Notes under the pieces: model-generated
The model's input: only the letters and a program-made list of their open reading frames with translations
Database searches by the model: none
Told to the model about the DNA's origin: nothing
NCBI RefSeq assembly: GCF_964340395.1
Contig: NC_135550.1
Location: 29,637,176-29,697,175, forward strand
Reading direction: 5' to 3'
From: Glandiceps talaboti
Taxonomy: Eukaryota; Hemichordata; Enteropneusta; Spengelidae
Length of the DNA: 60,000 nt
Part shown: positions 48,069 to 57,534 of the stretch, one piece after another
How the letters are laid out: every line of letters starts with the position of its first letter
Position numbering within the stretch: position 1 is the stretch's first letter
Translations under genes and position numbers: made by a program

Positions 48069-51000
48069 CTGTAAACAACGAGAACATACAAAACTGATCA
48101 ACAAATCAAGTATTTCATCAAAAATAGTGCCAATGGCATCGTAGCACAACTGTACGTTTTTTTAAAAATGTTTATCCACATGCTGATCCATGCTAGGTAT
48201 AGGTGTTCATTTGCTGAATGATTACCCAGTTGCCTATCCATCTCTGTTGTTATCCTTGAAATATACGCAATCATTTGGTTGTTGCTATGGGCAAAGTCCC
48301 ATTGCTAGACACATTTGCATACATTTCTTGAATGTTCGTTCACTTGTCTATAAATCCTGATGTTATCTTTGTGATATACATGATCACCTGGCTGTTGCTG
48401 TGGGTATGGTCTTGTTGCTAGGTATATTTGCATACATTTTTAGAATGTTGATTCATTTGCCTAAATCCCTGTTGTTATCTTTACAAACAATATAATCTTT
48501 TGGCTGTTGCTATGGGCATGGTCCTAAAAGTTCAGTTGTGCTGAAAAGTATTGACATCTTGAAGGTGTAGTCATACTGTGGATATTGTTGTATGATTCAT
48601 TATGTGAGTCACAATTACATTATTATTCACTTACTACAAACTTAGACACTATTCTTTCATATTGCTGACAACTTTACAACATAGACATTACCTGGTTGGC
48701 TGTTGCAGTGGTGGTGGTGGTGGGGGTGGCTGTGCTGGCCTTTGTTGTGGCTGTGTTGGTCCTCTAAGTAACGGAGGGGGCACATTACTAGAATTAGCAC
48801 CAGTAGTTGATGGTGTTGGAGCTGCAGGGGATGGTGAAGGTACACCTTGGCCATTCATCTGTAGGATAACACACAACACATCATACAATATCAATGTATA
48901 TTACAATGTAGAATTGAGTAACAAATTAATTAACTATTACAAATTAATTAACTATTACTAACTTTTAAGTCTATACCTAAGAATTTAAATGACAAAGTAA
49001 TTCAAGTCTCAGCTATCATATCACATACCAGCATACTGCATTCAACTCTAGCTTCAAAACATAAACCAAAGAGATAAAATCAGAAGGCTGACTTTAAACA
49101 CATGAACCTACTTGCATACAGTTGCCATGGTAATGTCCCCTTTGCACAAATAGTACACACTGTACTATCTACTATATTTTGAAAGTACTGTGTTCATCTG
49201 CCACACTGACATAACAAAGATCATCTAATTTATTCTCATTGTTGAACATTTTAAAACAATAAATTTCTGGAATACATAAAACACATGAATTCACTTTTGT
49301 GTCAGCTGGCACTATTCATCAACGAAATACAATAAGATAACAGCAATCAGTGCTTCAACTTTGCCTACCTCTTCATCACTTGTTTTGTAATCTTTTGAGG
49401 AGCCATGTTCAGCTTCATATTCCTCTAGGACTTGATCAAGATTAAAACGTCGACGGTAATTAACAAAGAAACTTCGAACCTGTGGTATGGTCTTATTGCC
49501 AACTACGTCAGCTATTGCCTGATAATGTCGACCATATTTACGCACAGCTGTAACATAAACATACCATATAAGTAAGTCACACTGTATAAATAATTTAGTC
49601 TGACCCTAATCACTTAGCCATACATAATTACCAGTACTGCATTAATTACAAATTGTTTTCATGGTATAGTGGATAAATAGCTCACTTGCATGGTTTAGTA
49701 CTTTTCACTCCTGTATATTTTAACAAATACCTTCACTCAAGTCATGATACTGCAATGTATTTGGAAATCAACCACAGTTCAGAAATTACACAGAATTTAT
49801 ATAAACTTAAATCAACATTCATGCCACAATATACAAGGCATTTGATCTGAATGCCTTCAGCACTGAAATGTTGAATGACCACTGAATGACAATACCTAGA
49901 ATGCAAGCAAAAAGTAACCTTTGTCTACAATGATCAAAGTGGCTTCAGCTGAGTTTGTAACCTTTTTTTACTTGGGCAAAAATACAGAAAACTTTATCAA
50001 ATCATTGTTTTGCATTGTTAACACAGTTGATGGCATAATAGGGACTATCTCATTATATGACTAGTAGTATATATATATAATGTTACCAAATTGTTTCTAT
50101 ATTATGCCCACATACAAGATCTAAGTTCTAAATGTATGGCTAAGAATGTACACCCAGTGAGCATACTACATGTACATTTCAGCATGTCACACAAATTACC
50201 CTAACTAATGAATAAACTCAGCGTATGCCCCTTTAAGGTATAACAATACATACATGTCAATCAAATTTTCTATACGCACAATATGAATTATGAAATTAAT
50301 AACTTAATATGCATGCTATATTTTTCTCTGAGATCACACTATCAAATTACTAATGATAAGTTTCCAGGCTACACCATATTGCAAATTTAGACTGTTCCTG
50401 TGATGCCAAAATAAAATTATCAGTAGTAGTACAAGGCTATGAAATTAAATACTTGTGTATCATCTGTCTTCAGATTTTAGTAATTTATTTTCCTGTGGCT
50501 ACAAGATCATCATAACACTAGTTTACTGTATTTTACCTTGCACTGCAATTAACAATTCATCGTTTGTCCATCTAGCATTATTTCGCTGACCATTGTCACT
50601 TAATTTAAATTCTTCAACAGAGAGATTGAATTTGTCTTTTTGCTGGCCCAAAATCTGTTTATTTGCTTGCACCTGGAACATAGTAAAAGAAAGATATTAC
50701 ATGCCTGCAAACAATTATTATATCCCACTCACAAGTTGCATTATTTCAAATTTATCTGCAGGGTCTCAAGAAAAAATGAATGCACTGAAATATCTTACTA
50801 ATAATAGAGAAAACTAAATTATGGCAAATCAATCCCTACTACATTGTATATCAAATATTTAATCATTTTAAAGTTAAGACATGTCTGCTGGCTCTTATAG
50901 TAGTAGGAAATACAATCAACTTGTAAACTAGAATAGTGCTGTCCTTCATCAAATCACTGGCATCCACACTACTGGTACACTAGTCTGCAGAGCTTCTTCA

Positions 51001-54000
51001 TTACTAGGACTTGTGTAACTATTAGTTAATTGTAACAAATGAATAAAAACTTTTACACAACCATACGGTTTTTAGTCCACTTGTACAACAACATGAACTA
51101 CAAATAACAATTCAACAACTTGCCTCTTTTTTCAGGGATACAAGTTCAGTGTCGAGATGTTTGAGTAAAACATCACCTCCTTGAGATGATACATTTGTTA
51201 CAGCTATAAGATCTTCTTTATCTAGATACATTCCTCTAGGTGGTTTACGTTTACTTTTCAATGGATTATGTCTGTCTGGTCTGGCTGTTTCATTTTTCAT
51301 TGGACCTATGTTGGTTCTCATCACACCAGTTCGCCTGTATGTTGAAATAAAATCACATCTACGGAAATTATTGTCATGCAGTAAAATAACTTTTTAAACT
51401 CTGCCAAATGCACTTATCTGACAGCTAGATAGATATAGCATTATTTCCCCTTTTTAATCACCTTTTATTCACAAAATATATCTTAATTTTATGCAAAGCC
51501 ATTACTTTCAAATTAAACGAAACCCAAGTATATTTATCTTGAATTCAATTATATATACACAGCAGCTAAAAAAAAATTGTGATCTCGATATATAGTTCAA
51601 CTCTGGCTTTGTGAAAATATGCTAGACATTTGACCTTGTAAGAGAAATGGCAAATAAAGTTTCTACTCAGACGCCATTGACATAACATTCTGAATACATA
51701 ATTAGCTCTTATTAATACTACTGCTATCATGAACACACTGATCAACATAAGTGATATCAAATTACATCAATAAATTTGGTTTGATAAATTATGACAATCA
51801 AATGCATGCAAAGTTAGTCTATCATGCAATACAACACAAGCAACATCAAGTATAATATTAATATGCAATCAAATAGATCAAATTAATGTATTCAGGAATA
51901 GAGTAATTCCATCTCCTGCACCATTGGCAGACATCCAAGACTCCATTACATTGTAACTAGTTGAACAGACAATTTTTGTTTTGTAAGTGTGTTACATAAT
52001 AATGGTATATTGAAGAGAGAAAGGTTGCTCACCTCCAATAACTGTAACAAGCATTGCATAGTGATCCTTTGGGAGTGGAATGAATCTGACTTGATGGTGT
52101 CTGGCAATTTGAGCATGTATGCTTGTCTCGATCCCCCTACACAAAAATCAATCAAACCATGCTTACTTTAAAAGCAGGAATGACATAAGAAAACAAACGC
52201 TAGTGTAAAGCTGTTGATATTTTATTACTTCAAGTATGTTATTGTGACAGGAGACATCATGTCATTATACTGTACTCTTATTCTGGCTTCACACAGACTT
52301 ATTCTGTCTGGTACCAACTAAAATGTGATCAATAGGTCTAGAAACAGAGATTTAGTTACAATACTTAGAATGACTGGAAGAACAATATGATTGCGAGAGC
52401 TGTATATATTTGAATTGTCTTTAAAAGGTAAAGTAGGAGGCAAGGAAGTACAGTAAAATTTAGTCTTGTTGTAGTTACAGTGACACAGCATGCTCCAACA
52501 ATAGAAGTAATAATTACTAGTGATAAAAAAAAGAAACAAATATATGTGTATAATAATTTTTTTTCAAATCATAAAAAACAATTTTGCCCACTTGAATTGA
52601 AGCAAATGGTTAAAATACTAAGTTTTAGTCTCAAGGAGCCTAGAACAGTAGCTAGAAGATACAGAAATGAAAGTAATTTCTGTAAATTTATCGTCAATAT
52701 AAATCAGACACTTACAATTTACATAGCACTATCCTTCAGCTAAGATTAATTTGGTTATTTATTTCATTGTGACACATTAGTATATTTATCACTCAAAGCC
52801 ACACCCTTGAACCCCGTTATAGGTGCAATCCTCGAACCCCGTTATAGTAGCAGTGCAACTCCTTTGATTTATTATTCATGAACTATTACACATAATGGAG
52901 ATGATAGCAGGTTAATGAGATGAAGATCACATTCATGCATCGACCATATAACTGGCATTTAGTAATTGTGTGCTTGCCCTAAAAAATTATGGCATCAACA
53001 AATCTAAAGGTACCAAACTATGTTTTATATGTATACAGAAGAGGAATGTATTGCATGGTCTAATGTTATCTTCTCATCTGTAAGTAATACATGTTGGCAA
53101 TAAACTGACTGCACTTAGCCCCAGCAACCATATACTGGGTCATTAATAATGTAGCCTTCTCACAACTATTAAATAACTTACCCTGTGTTCAGGATCGAAA
53201 TCACTATCTACGACATCTCTTTCTTCATCCGTTCCTTCATCACTGAAAGTACAAATAAAATGGCAGGTGAGAAATTGCAATAAATGAAGATCAATCATTA
53301 TCAAATGTTACAAAATTGCATGAAAGCTTAAGAAGGATAGAGAGAAACATTTGGATATACACACACCTTCCACTGTTTTCTTTTTGTCCTACTGCTATTT
53401 TCCTTGCCTGTCTGTCCATCAGACTAGTCCTCGTTCTTGTTTTCTTCCATGAATAATAGTACTTGACAAGACAGCTGATAGATTTATCAGGTAGCTATAA
53501 TATAAAACAAATGCAAATCACATAATTAGTACACTGAATTTGACAATTACTAAACAATGTCTAATGAGTCACAAAAGGTATGCAAATGTATATACTAATT
53601 CATTTGTTGTTTCTCATTGTTTATAATAATAATAATAATAATAATAATAATGTTGGTTTTTATACAGAGCTTATAAAGTTAGCATATACATTAACAAGAA
53701 AAACATGGTATAATAATTATTCATAAATTCAACCAGTGATTTCCTTTTCTTTGAAGACATTTGTTATGATTTGCTCTGGTGGATAGATAGTGAGTAGCTA
53801 CAGTTTACATTTATCTATTACACAGCTAAAGAAGCATACTAAAATTAGCTAACAAGAAAAAAAAGTCATCATGAACAAAATAAATAACATTTCAATATTT
53901 TATCTTCAAGAAATAGCTTGATCTTGTAAAATATCTCTCATCTGTTCAGTGGTATGAGTTTTAAAAAGGCAGTTGTGTACACAAGGACACAAAAAAAAAA

Positions 54001-57000
54001 AAACATCTTACCATTTGCCTGATGCGATGAAAACTTTTGCCATGGAAACTAAAAGCTTGTTCAAAAAGCACCTTATCTTCCACTGTCCATTCATCAGGGA
54101 ATGGTGTAAAGTTAGGTAAATCGGACAATGATTTATCAATATCATGGCGATGCCAAAACAACATGCCTAGAGCCTGTTCAGTATTGTATCCATGCTTCTC
54201 CTTTGCAACCTTGATGTATTCATCCACTACAAATACAATAGAAATGGTGATTCAATCTCATGACCCTTTATTTAAATGAATCAATAAAAGTTTCCTCCCT
54301 TTGAGTAATTCAATGGATCATCACATAAAGCTAGACATACGTTTTACTAACTTTGCAACAACACAGGAGCAAATAAGCTGCTGATAGTGAATTTTGATAT
54401 GTTTGACCTATTTAAAGAATGCTGATAAACATGCCCATGATCAACCACCTCTCCTTCTTAGTTGTACTCCTTGAAATCTAGCTCTCTGATGGAGACACTT
54501 TGTATTCACGTAGACATCTACAATCTACAAGTGACTACACACTGCAGTTCCATCACAAGAAGAAACTCTGAAACCATCCACCCCCCCCACCCCCCCACCC
54601 CCCCCACACACACACACAGTCATTCATATTCGTATAGACAGACATGTTATTCTAAATAGCTTCAGCAAGGAATGGGAGAAAAATGCACTGCTCTTTTGTA
54701 TATAACAAGCATGGTCTTCATCTTGTACATCCTTAACTACATATTACAACCCAATCACTGTGTTGGAACAGTGCTACTACTAACTGACCTTGTGATTTTC
54801 CCTAGGGATGGGGGAGAGGGGGACATTTTGAAAACATTTAGTAACATGTTTTCAATTCAATAGGAACTTGCTGAAAGAGGGTTTCACAATCAGGTAACCT
54901 TCATTTTTGAGGCCAATACATCTAAACATTGAAATAATTAAATGACAGATTTGGTCAATAAAAATAGAATTTGTTCATAAGATGTTCAAATTACAAAACT
55001 CAAGTTATGTTACTGAAATTTGAAATGCAAACTTAATGAATCAGTCTAACAAAAATTGCTTGGCATTGTTATTTTGTGCACTCAGTTTGGTGATTCATTA
55101 AATGAGTCAATAAATTGTAAATCATGTACATGTATGTTATACAAAATACAATGAACATCACATGGGATTGTAAAAGTTAAGATACATGAAATAAAAATAG
55201 TAAATCTCATCTCTGGAAACAAATAATGTATTTACAATAAAGTAAATTAACCAATATGCTGTTTATAAGTACATTATGTATTTCTTTATCAAACCTATTT
55301 GTAGGAGAAAACAATTGACACTATACTTACATTTCTCATCCCCTATGTCACAAGTAGGAGCCCAGACAAGCAATGCTTCAGGTCGGCCATCACCTCGGTG
55401 TCCAACATCTACTTTGTACAATAACAAAAAGAAACACAAATTTCAACTTATAATGCAGTCACTCGTGAATCAAAACATCTGCCAGACAGAATCTTTCCAG
55501 ACCTGTTGACTCACTTAAGTATCAATATCGAGGCCGGGTCTATCAATATATGATTACATCTGCCACCTCTCATGGTTCTAAAACCACAAGAATTACCCCA
55601 AAAGGTCAAGTAAACATTGCATACAAAATACCCCTATAGGATCCATTTTCTACCCATATTATATTTCCAGAAGTCCCTATAAACACAATTTCCATGATAA
55701 AATTTTCAACATTTTACTTCAAGACTAGTGACTATCTGATGACATGCTATGAAAATCAACTTTTCATTTATTTCATTAATAGTTTGATTAATAACTTTGA
55801 AAGTCTGACTTCAAAAAGGTCATTTCGAATGCTGAAGCTCTGCAACTGCATTCATTATGCAGTTTCATTTTATAATATGGCAACATTTTTTCTCTACAGT
55901 TTTTCATGGCGTAATAAACATTTTAATTTCTTATGAAACAAAATTAGAAAGAGAGTTCTAACTTTTCTAATCTAGAAGCAAGAGACTTGCTACTTTACTT
56001 TTTTTTAAATGTTTCTACTATTTTATGATTGCTCATAAATACAAGACTTAGTTATTAATATCACACGAACCTTAATCACATTTGTGATCATTTTTAAATT
56101 TTATCAGAAGATGTTAACATATCTCATCAGAAGACAATGTCATGATTATGATACAAGATACTTGTTTCAATCAAACAATCAAACTCAAATTTGTATGTAG
56201 CATGTAATTTGTATTAGTGAAATAATTATGGAAAACACATCAATGTAGATTATTTTCTTAAAAAAGCATATTTTGCCAAGATAAAAATGAAAACATTTGT
56301 ACTATTTAGTAATAAGTATACTAACAATGAAAATTTCAAATGCTTATATGTCTTTTGATAAACTTTACTACTGCCAGGTGGCCTATTTACTACGACATGT
56401 GACCTTGGCCACTGAAGTCATAGTACATTCCACCCTTTGTAACACGTACAAGACAAGAATGTCTTATTTTTTTTCATAACTATAGAAGACCCTACGACCC
56501 AAAAATATTGTCATAAAAAAAAGTTAAGCATTGTTACTATATCAATAAACATGATTTTTGTACAAGATTAAATGATTATCCCCGTATCTATGCATACAAT
56601 ACACAGTAGGTAAACACAGCCTGCACCACCACTACCAAGATAATGGTTTGGTTTTTTTTATTTAATTTTTTGAAAAAAAACCCTACAATTTCAGCCAAAT
56701 TCATAATGACACTTTTGAATATAGCAATATACTGTTATTACTTTTATTTCTTACATTACAACATTGTACCACTGGAGTATTTCCAGCTCATTATGTATTC
56801 ACATCATACCAATAATTTAAAAGGATTTTTCAAAGTATAGTTGTTAAAGGTAAGGTAAAATATGTTACAATTGTATTTCATTCATTATTTTGGACAATGT
56901 AAAAACACAAAAAAACTAAGACTGAATGGAAACAAAGTATCCTTATTCTTAAATATAATTTTCCAGGGTGATATGCAAATTAATATGCTAAACATAAATT

Positions 57001-57534
57001 AAAATGCCTCAAATTTTTCAGGTAAATCAAATTTAATATCATTTTGTGATGGAAGCAGTCTAATTTGTGTGTAGTTTTCTATTTCAGTTTGGGGTGAAAT
57101 CCCTTCCACCCTAAACGTCACTGATGTGTTGATATCAACTGGCCTTTGTTCCCTAAAAATCTACACAATTATGCAGATCTTTTTAGAGGTCACCAAAAAG
57201 AAAAGGCAACCGTAGGACACAAAGAAATAAATAGTTACCGCTCACTAACTCCGGGATAACAGCTTGATATTCCGCGCCAACTCGCATTCCTGGCTCTGAA
57301 AATAAAGAAAAGTCATTCAATGAGAGATCAAATCAAAACGATTTTTCTAAGCGACTTTTTTTTCATATTATCCAAGAACACTGTAACCAACTGAACTATG
57401 CGTTTACCATGTTCGTCATCCGAGCTACTGCTGGCGCTGTCGTCTGACATGTGTCCATTTGAGGCGCCTCCTAAGTGCGACCCGTTGTTTCGGGTACTTA
57501 TCTCAGAGTCGCCGTTTCTATCTGCCATAACCAT
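47894..57534 (-). CDS. RCOR: REST corepressor (CoREST), whole gene
   Basis: CoREST is a nuclear scaffold that links LSD1/KDM1A histone demethylase and HDAC1/2 to nucleosomes and to repressors. Exons in coding order (- strand): 57408-57534, 57239-57295, 55331-55411, 54012-54226, 53367-53494, 53182-53242, 52033-52136, 51124-51334, 50537-50672, 49369-49547, 48692-48858, 47894-48068. Total 1,641 nt, 546 aa, frame intact. Domains: acidic Ser-rich N-terminus, ELM2 ~46-128, SANT1 ~132-180, GATA-like zinc finger 231-253, [10 protein letters not shown] and the LSD1-binding linker ~290-340, SANT2 ~359-420, Pro-rich tail 434-546. Human RCOR1 is 485 aa. The zinc finger is not in the human sequence as I remember it. 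One intron (after exon 8) has a GC donor. Confidence 0.97.
48180..48535 (+). repeat. ~113-bp tandem repeat, about three copies
   Basis: GTTGCT(A/G)TGGGCA-type anchors lie at 48281, 48394 and 48506. Shared neighbours are TGTTGTTATC, TTGCATACATTT and GAATGTT. Copies are diverged. Located in CoREST intron 11. Confidence 0.88.
48692..48858 (-). CDS. RCOR: CoREST exon 11, proline-rich segment
   Basis: Residues 434-489. Begins [20 protein letters not shown], then [13 protein letters not shown] and a run of seven Pro followed by LQQPT. Low-complexity but in frame with both neighbours (phase 0 in, phase 2 out) and bounded by good splice sites. Confidence 0.93.
49369..49547 (-). CDS. RCOR: CoREST exon 10, SANT2 domain
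   Basis: Residues 374-433. [40 protein letters not shown] and EHG: the DNA-contacting second SANT domain, near-identical to vertebrate RCORs. Ends in phase 0 before GTAGGC. Confidence 0.97.
49548..50536 (-). other. CoREST intron 9
   Basis: 989 bp, AT-rich. Nothing recognised. Confidence 0.65.
50537..50672 (-). CDS. RCOR: CoREST exon 9, linker helix and start of SANT2
   Basis: Residues 329-374. [15 protein letters not shown] continues the LSD1-binding coiled coil; [15 protein letters not shown] begins SANT2. Phase 0 in, phase 1 out. Confidence 0.96.
51122..51123 (-). other. RCOR: GC splice donor (GC-AG intron) of CoREST
   Basis: The exon 8 boundary on the - strand reads AAAGAG/GCAAGT, the usual strong context of a GC donor. 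No GT nearby keeps the frame and the conserved VSLKKE-VQANK junction. Acceptor is CCAG before 50672. Confidence 0.85.
51124..51334 (-). CDS. RCOR: CoREST exon 8, LSD1-binding linker
   Basis: Residues 258-328. RRTGVMR closes the zinc-finger region; [20 protein letters not shown] and [15 protein letters not shown] match the linker that wraps the LSD1 tower domain in vertebrate CoREST. Phase 2 in, phase 0 out, using a GC donor. Confidence 0.96.
51335..52032 (-). other. CoREST intron 7
   Basis: 698 bp. Nothing recognised. Confidence 0.65.
52033..52136 (-). CDS. RCOR: CoREST exon 7, GATA-like zinc finger
   Basis: Residues 224-258. [12 protein letters not shown] and [12 protein letters not shown] give C231-x2-C234-x15-C250-x2-C253. 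The GSLCNAC half strongly resembles GATA fingers, which have x17 or x18 rather than x15 between the pairs. 104 bp, so skipping it alone would shift the frame. Confidence 0.92.
52137..53181 (-). other. CoREST intron 6
   Basis: 1,045 bp. Contains a two-copy 25-bp repeat (CGAACCCCGTTATAG motif) near 52805-52847. Otherwise nothing recognised. Confidence 0.65.
52805..52847 (+). repeat. Two-copy 25-bp repeat
   Basis: CCTTGAACCCCGTTATAG at 52805 and CCTCGAACCCCGTTATAG at 52830; one mismatch. Confidence 0.85.
53182..53242 (-). CDS. RCOR: CoREST exon 6, acidic linker
   Basis: Residues 203-223. [20 protein letters not shown]: acidic stretch after SANT1, like the variable acidic linker in vertebrate RCORs. 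The donor is placed as CACAGG/GTAAGT, because only that position keeps exon 7 in frame. 61 bp; with exon 7 it makes 165 bp. Confidence 0.9.
53367..53494 (-). CDS. RCOR: CoREST exon 5, end of SANT1
   Basis: Residues 161-203. [20 protein letters not shown] and [12 protein letters not shown] complete SANT1, which with ELM2 recruits HDAC1/2. Phase 0 in, phase 2 out; donor GTGTGT is weak. Confidence 0.96.
53623..53650 (+). repeat. AAT/ATA microsatellite
   Basis: About nine ATA units in CoREST intron 4. Confidence 0.95.
54012..54226 (-). CDS. RCOR: CoREST exon 4, ELM2 and SANT1
   Basis: Residues 89-160. [60 protein letters not shown] and [12 protein letters not shown] are highly conserved with human and fly CoREST. 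Phase 1 in, phase 0 out. Confidence 0.98.
54227..55330 (-). other. CoREST intron 3
   Basis: 1,104 bp, including the C-rich/CA tract at 54579-54619. No other element recognised. Confidence 0.7.
54579..54619 (-). repeat. G-rich tract on the CoREST sense strand
   Basis: On + there are runs of about 8, 7 and 8 C separated by single A, followed by (CA)n. In the CoREST pre-mRNA this is G8-U-G7-U-G8, able to form G-quadruplexes. Confidence 0.9.
55331..55411 (-). CDS. RCOR: CoREST exon 3, ELM2 part
   Basis: Residues 62-89. [24 protein letters not shown] is the ELM2 signature also present in fly CoREST. The acceptor reads AAAG/TAG/ATG, a tandem NAGNAG site, so one Val codon can be included or skipped without a frame change. 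Phase 1 in and out. Confidence 0.93.
55412..57238 (-). other. CoREST intron 2
   Basis: 1,827 bp, the longest CoREST intron; AT-rich, nothing recognised. Confidence 0.65.
57239..57295 (-). CDS. RCOR: CoREST exon 2, start of ELM2
   Basis: Residues 43-62. [27 protein letters not shown] is the invariant start of ELM2 in CoREST proteins. 57 bp, phase 1 in and out, so it could be skipped in frame. Confidence 0.96.
57408..57534 (-). CDS. RCOR: CoREST exon 1, start codon
   Basis: Residues 1-43. ATG at 57534-57532, with a second in-frame ATG two codons on (MVMADRNG) in a better Kozak context. Ends with [14 protein letters not shown], equivalent to the SSGSSSDEEHG segment of human RCOR1. The human Ala-rich leader is absent. 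The frame stays open upstream, but without a further ATG in the part I checked. Phase 1 at the end. Confidence 0.93.

Noticed and set aside
53182-53183. Alternative CoREST exon 6 donor one base earlier (CACAG/GGTAAG)
   Set aside because: It would put exon 7 out of frame and lose the zinc finger and all conserved downstream domains; the GG/GTAAGT donor keeps them.
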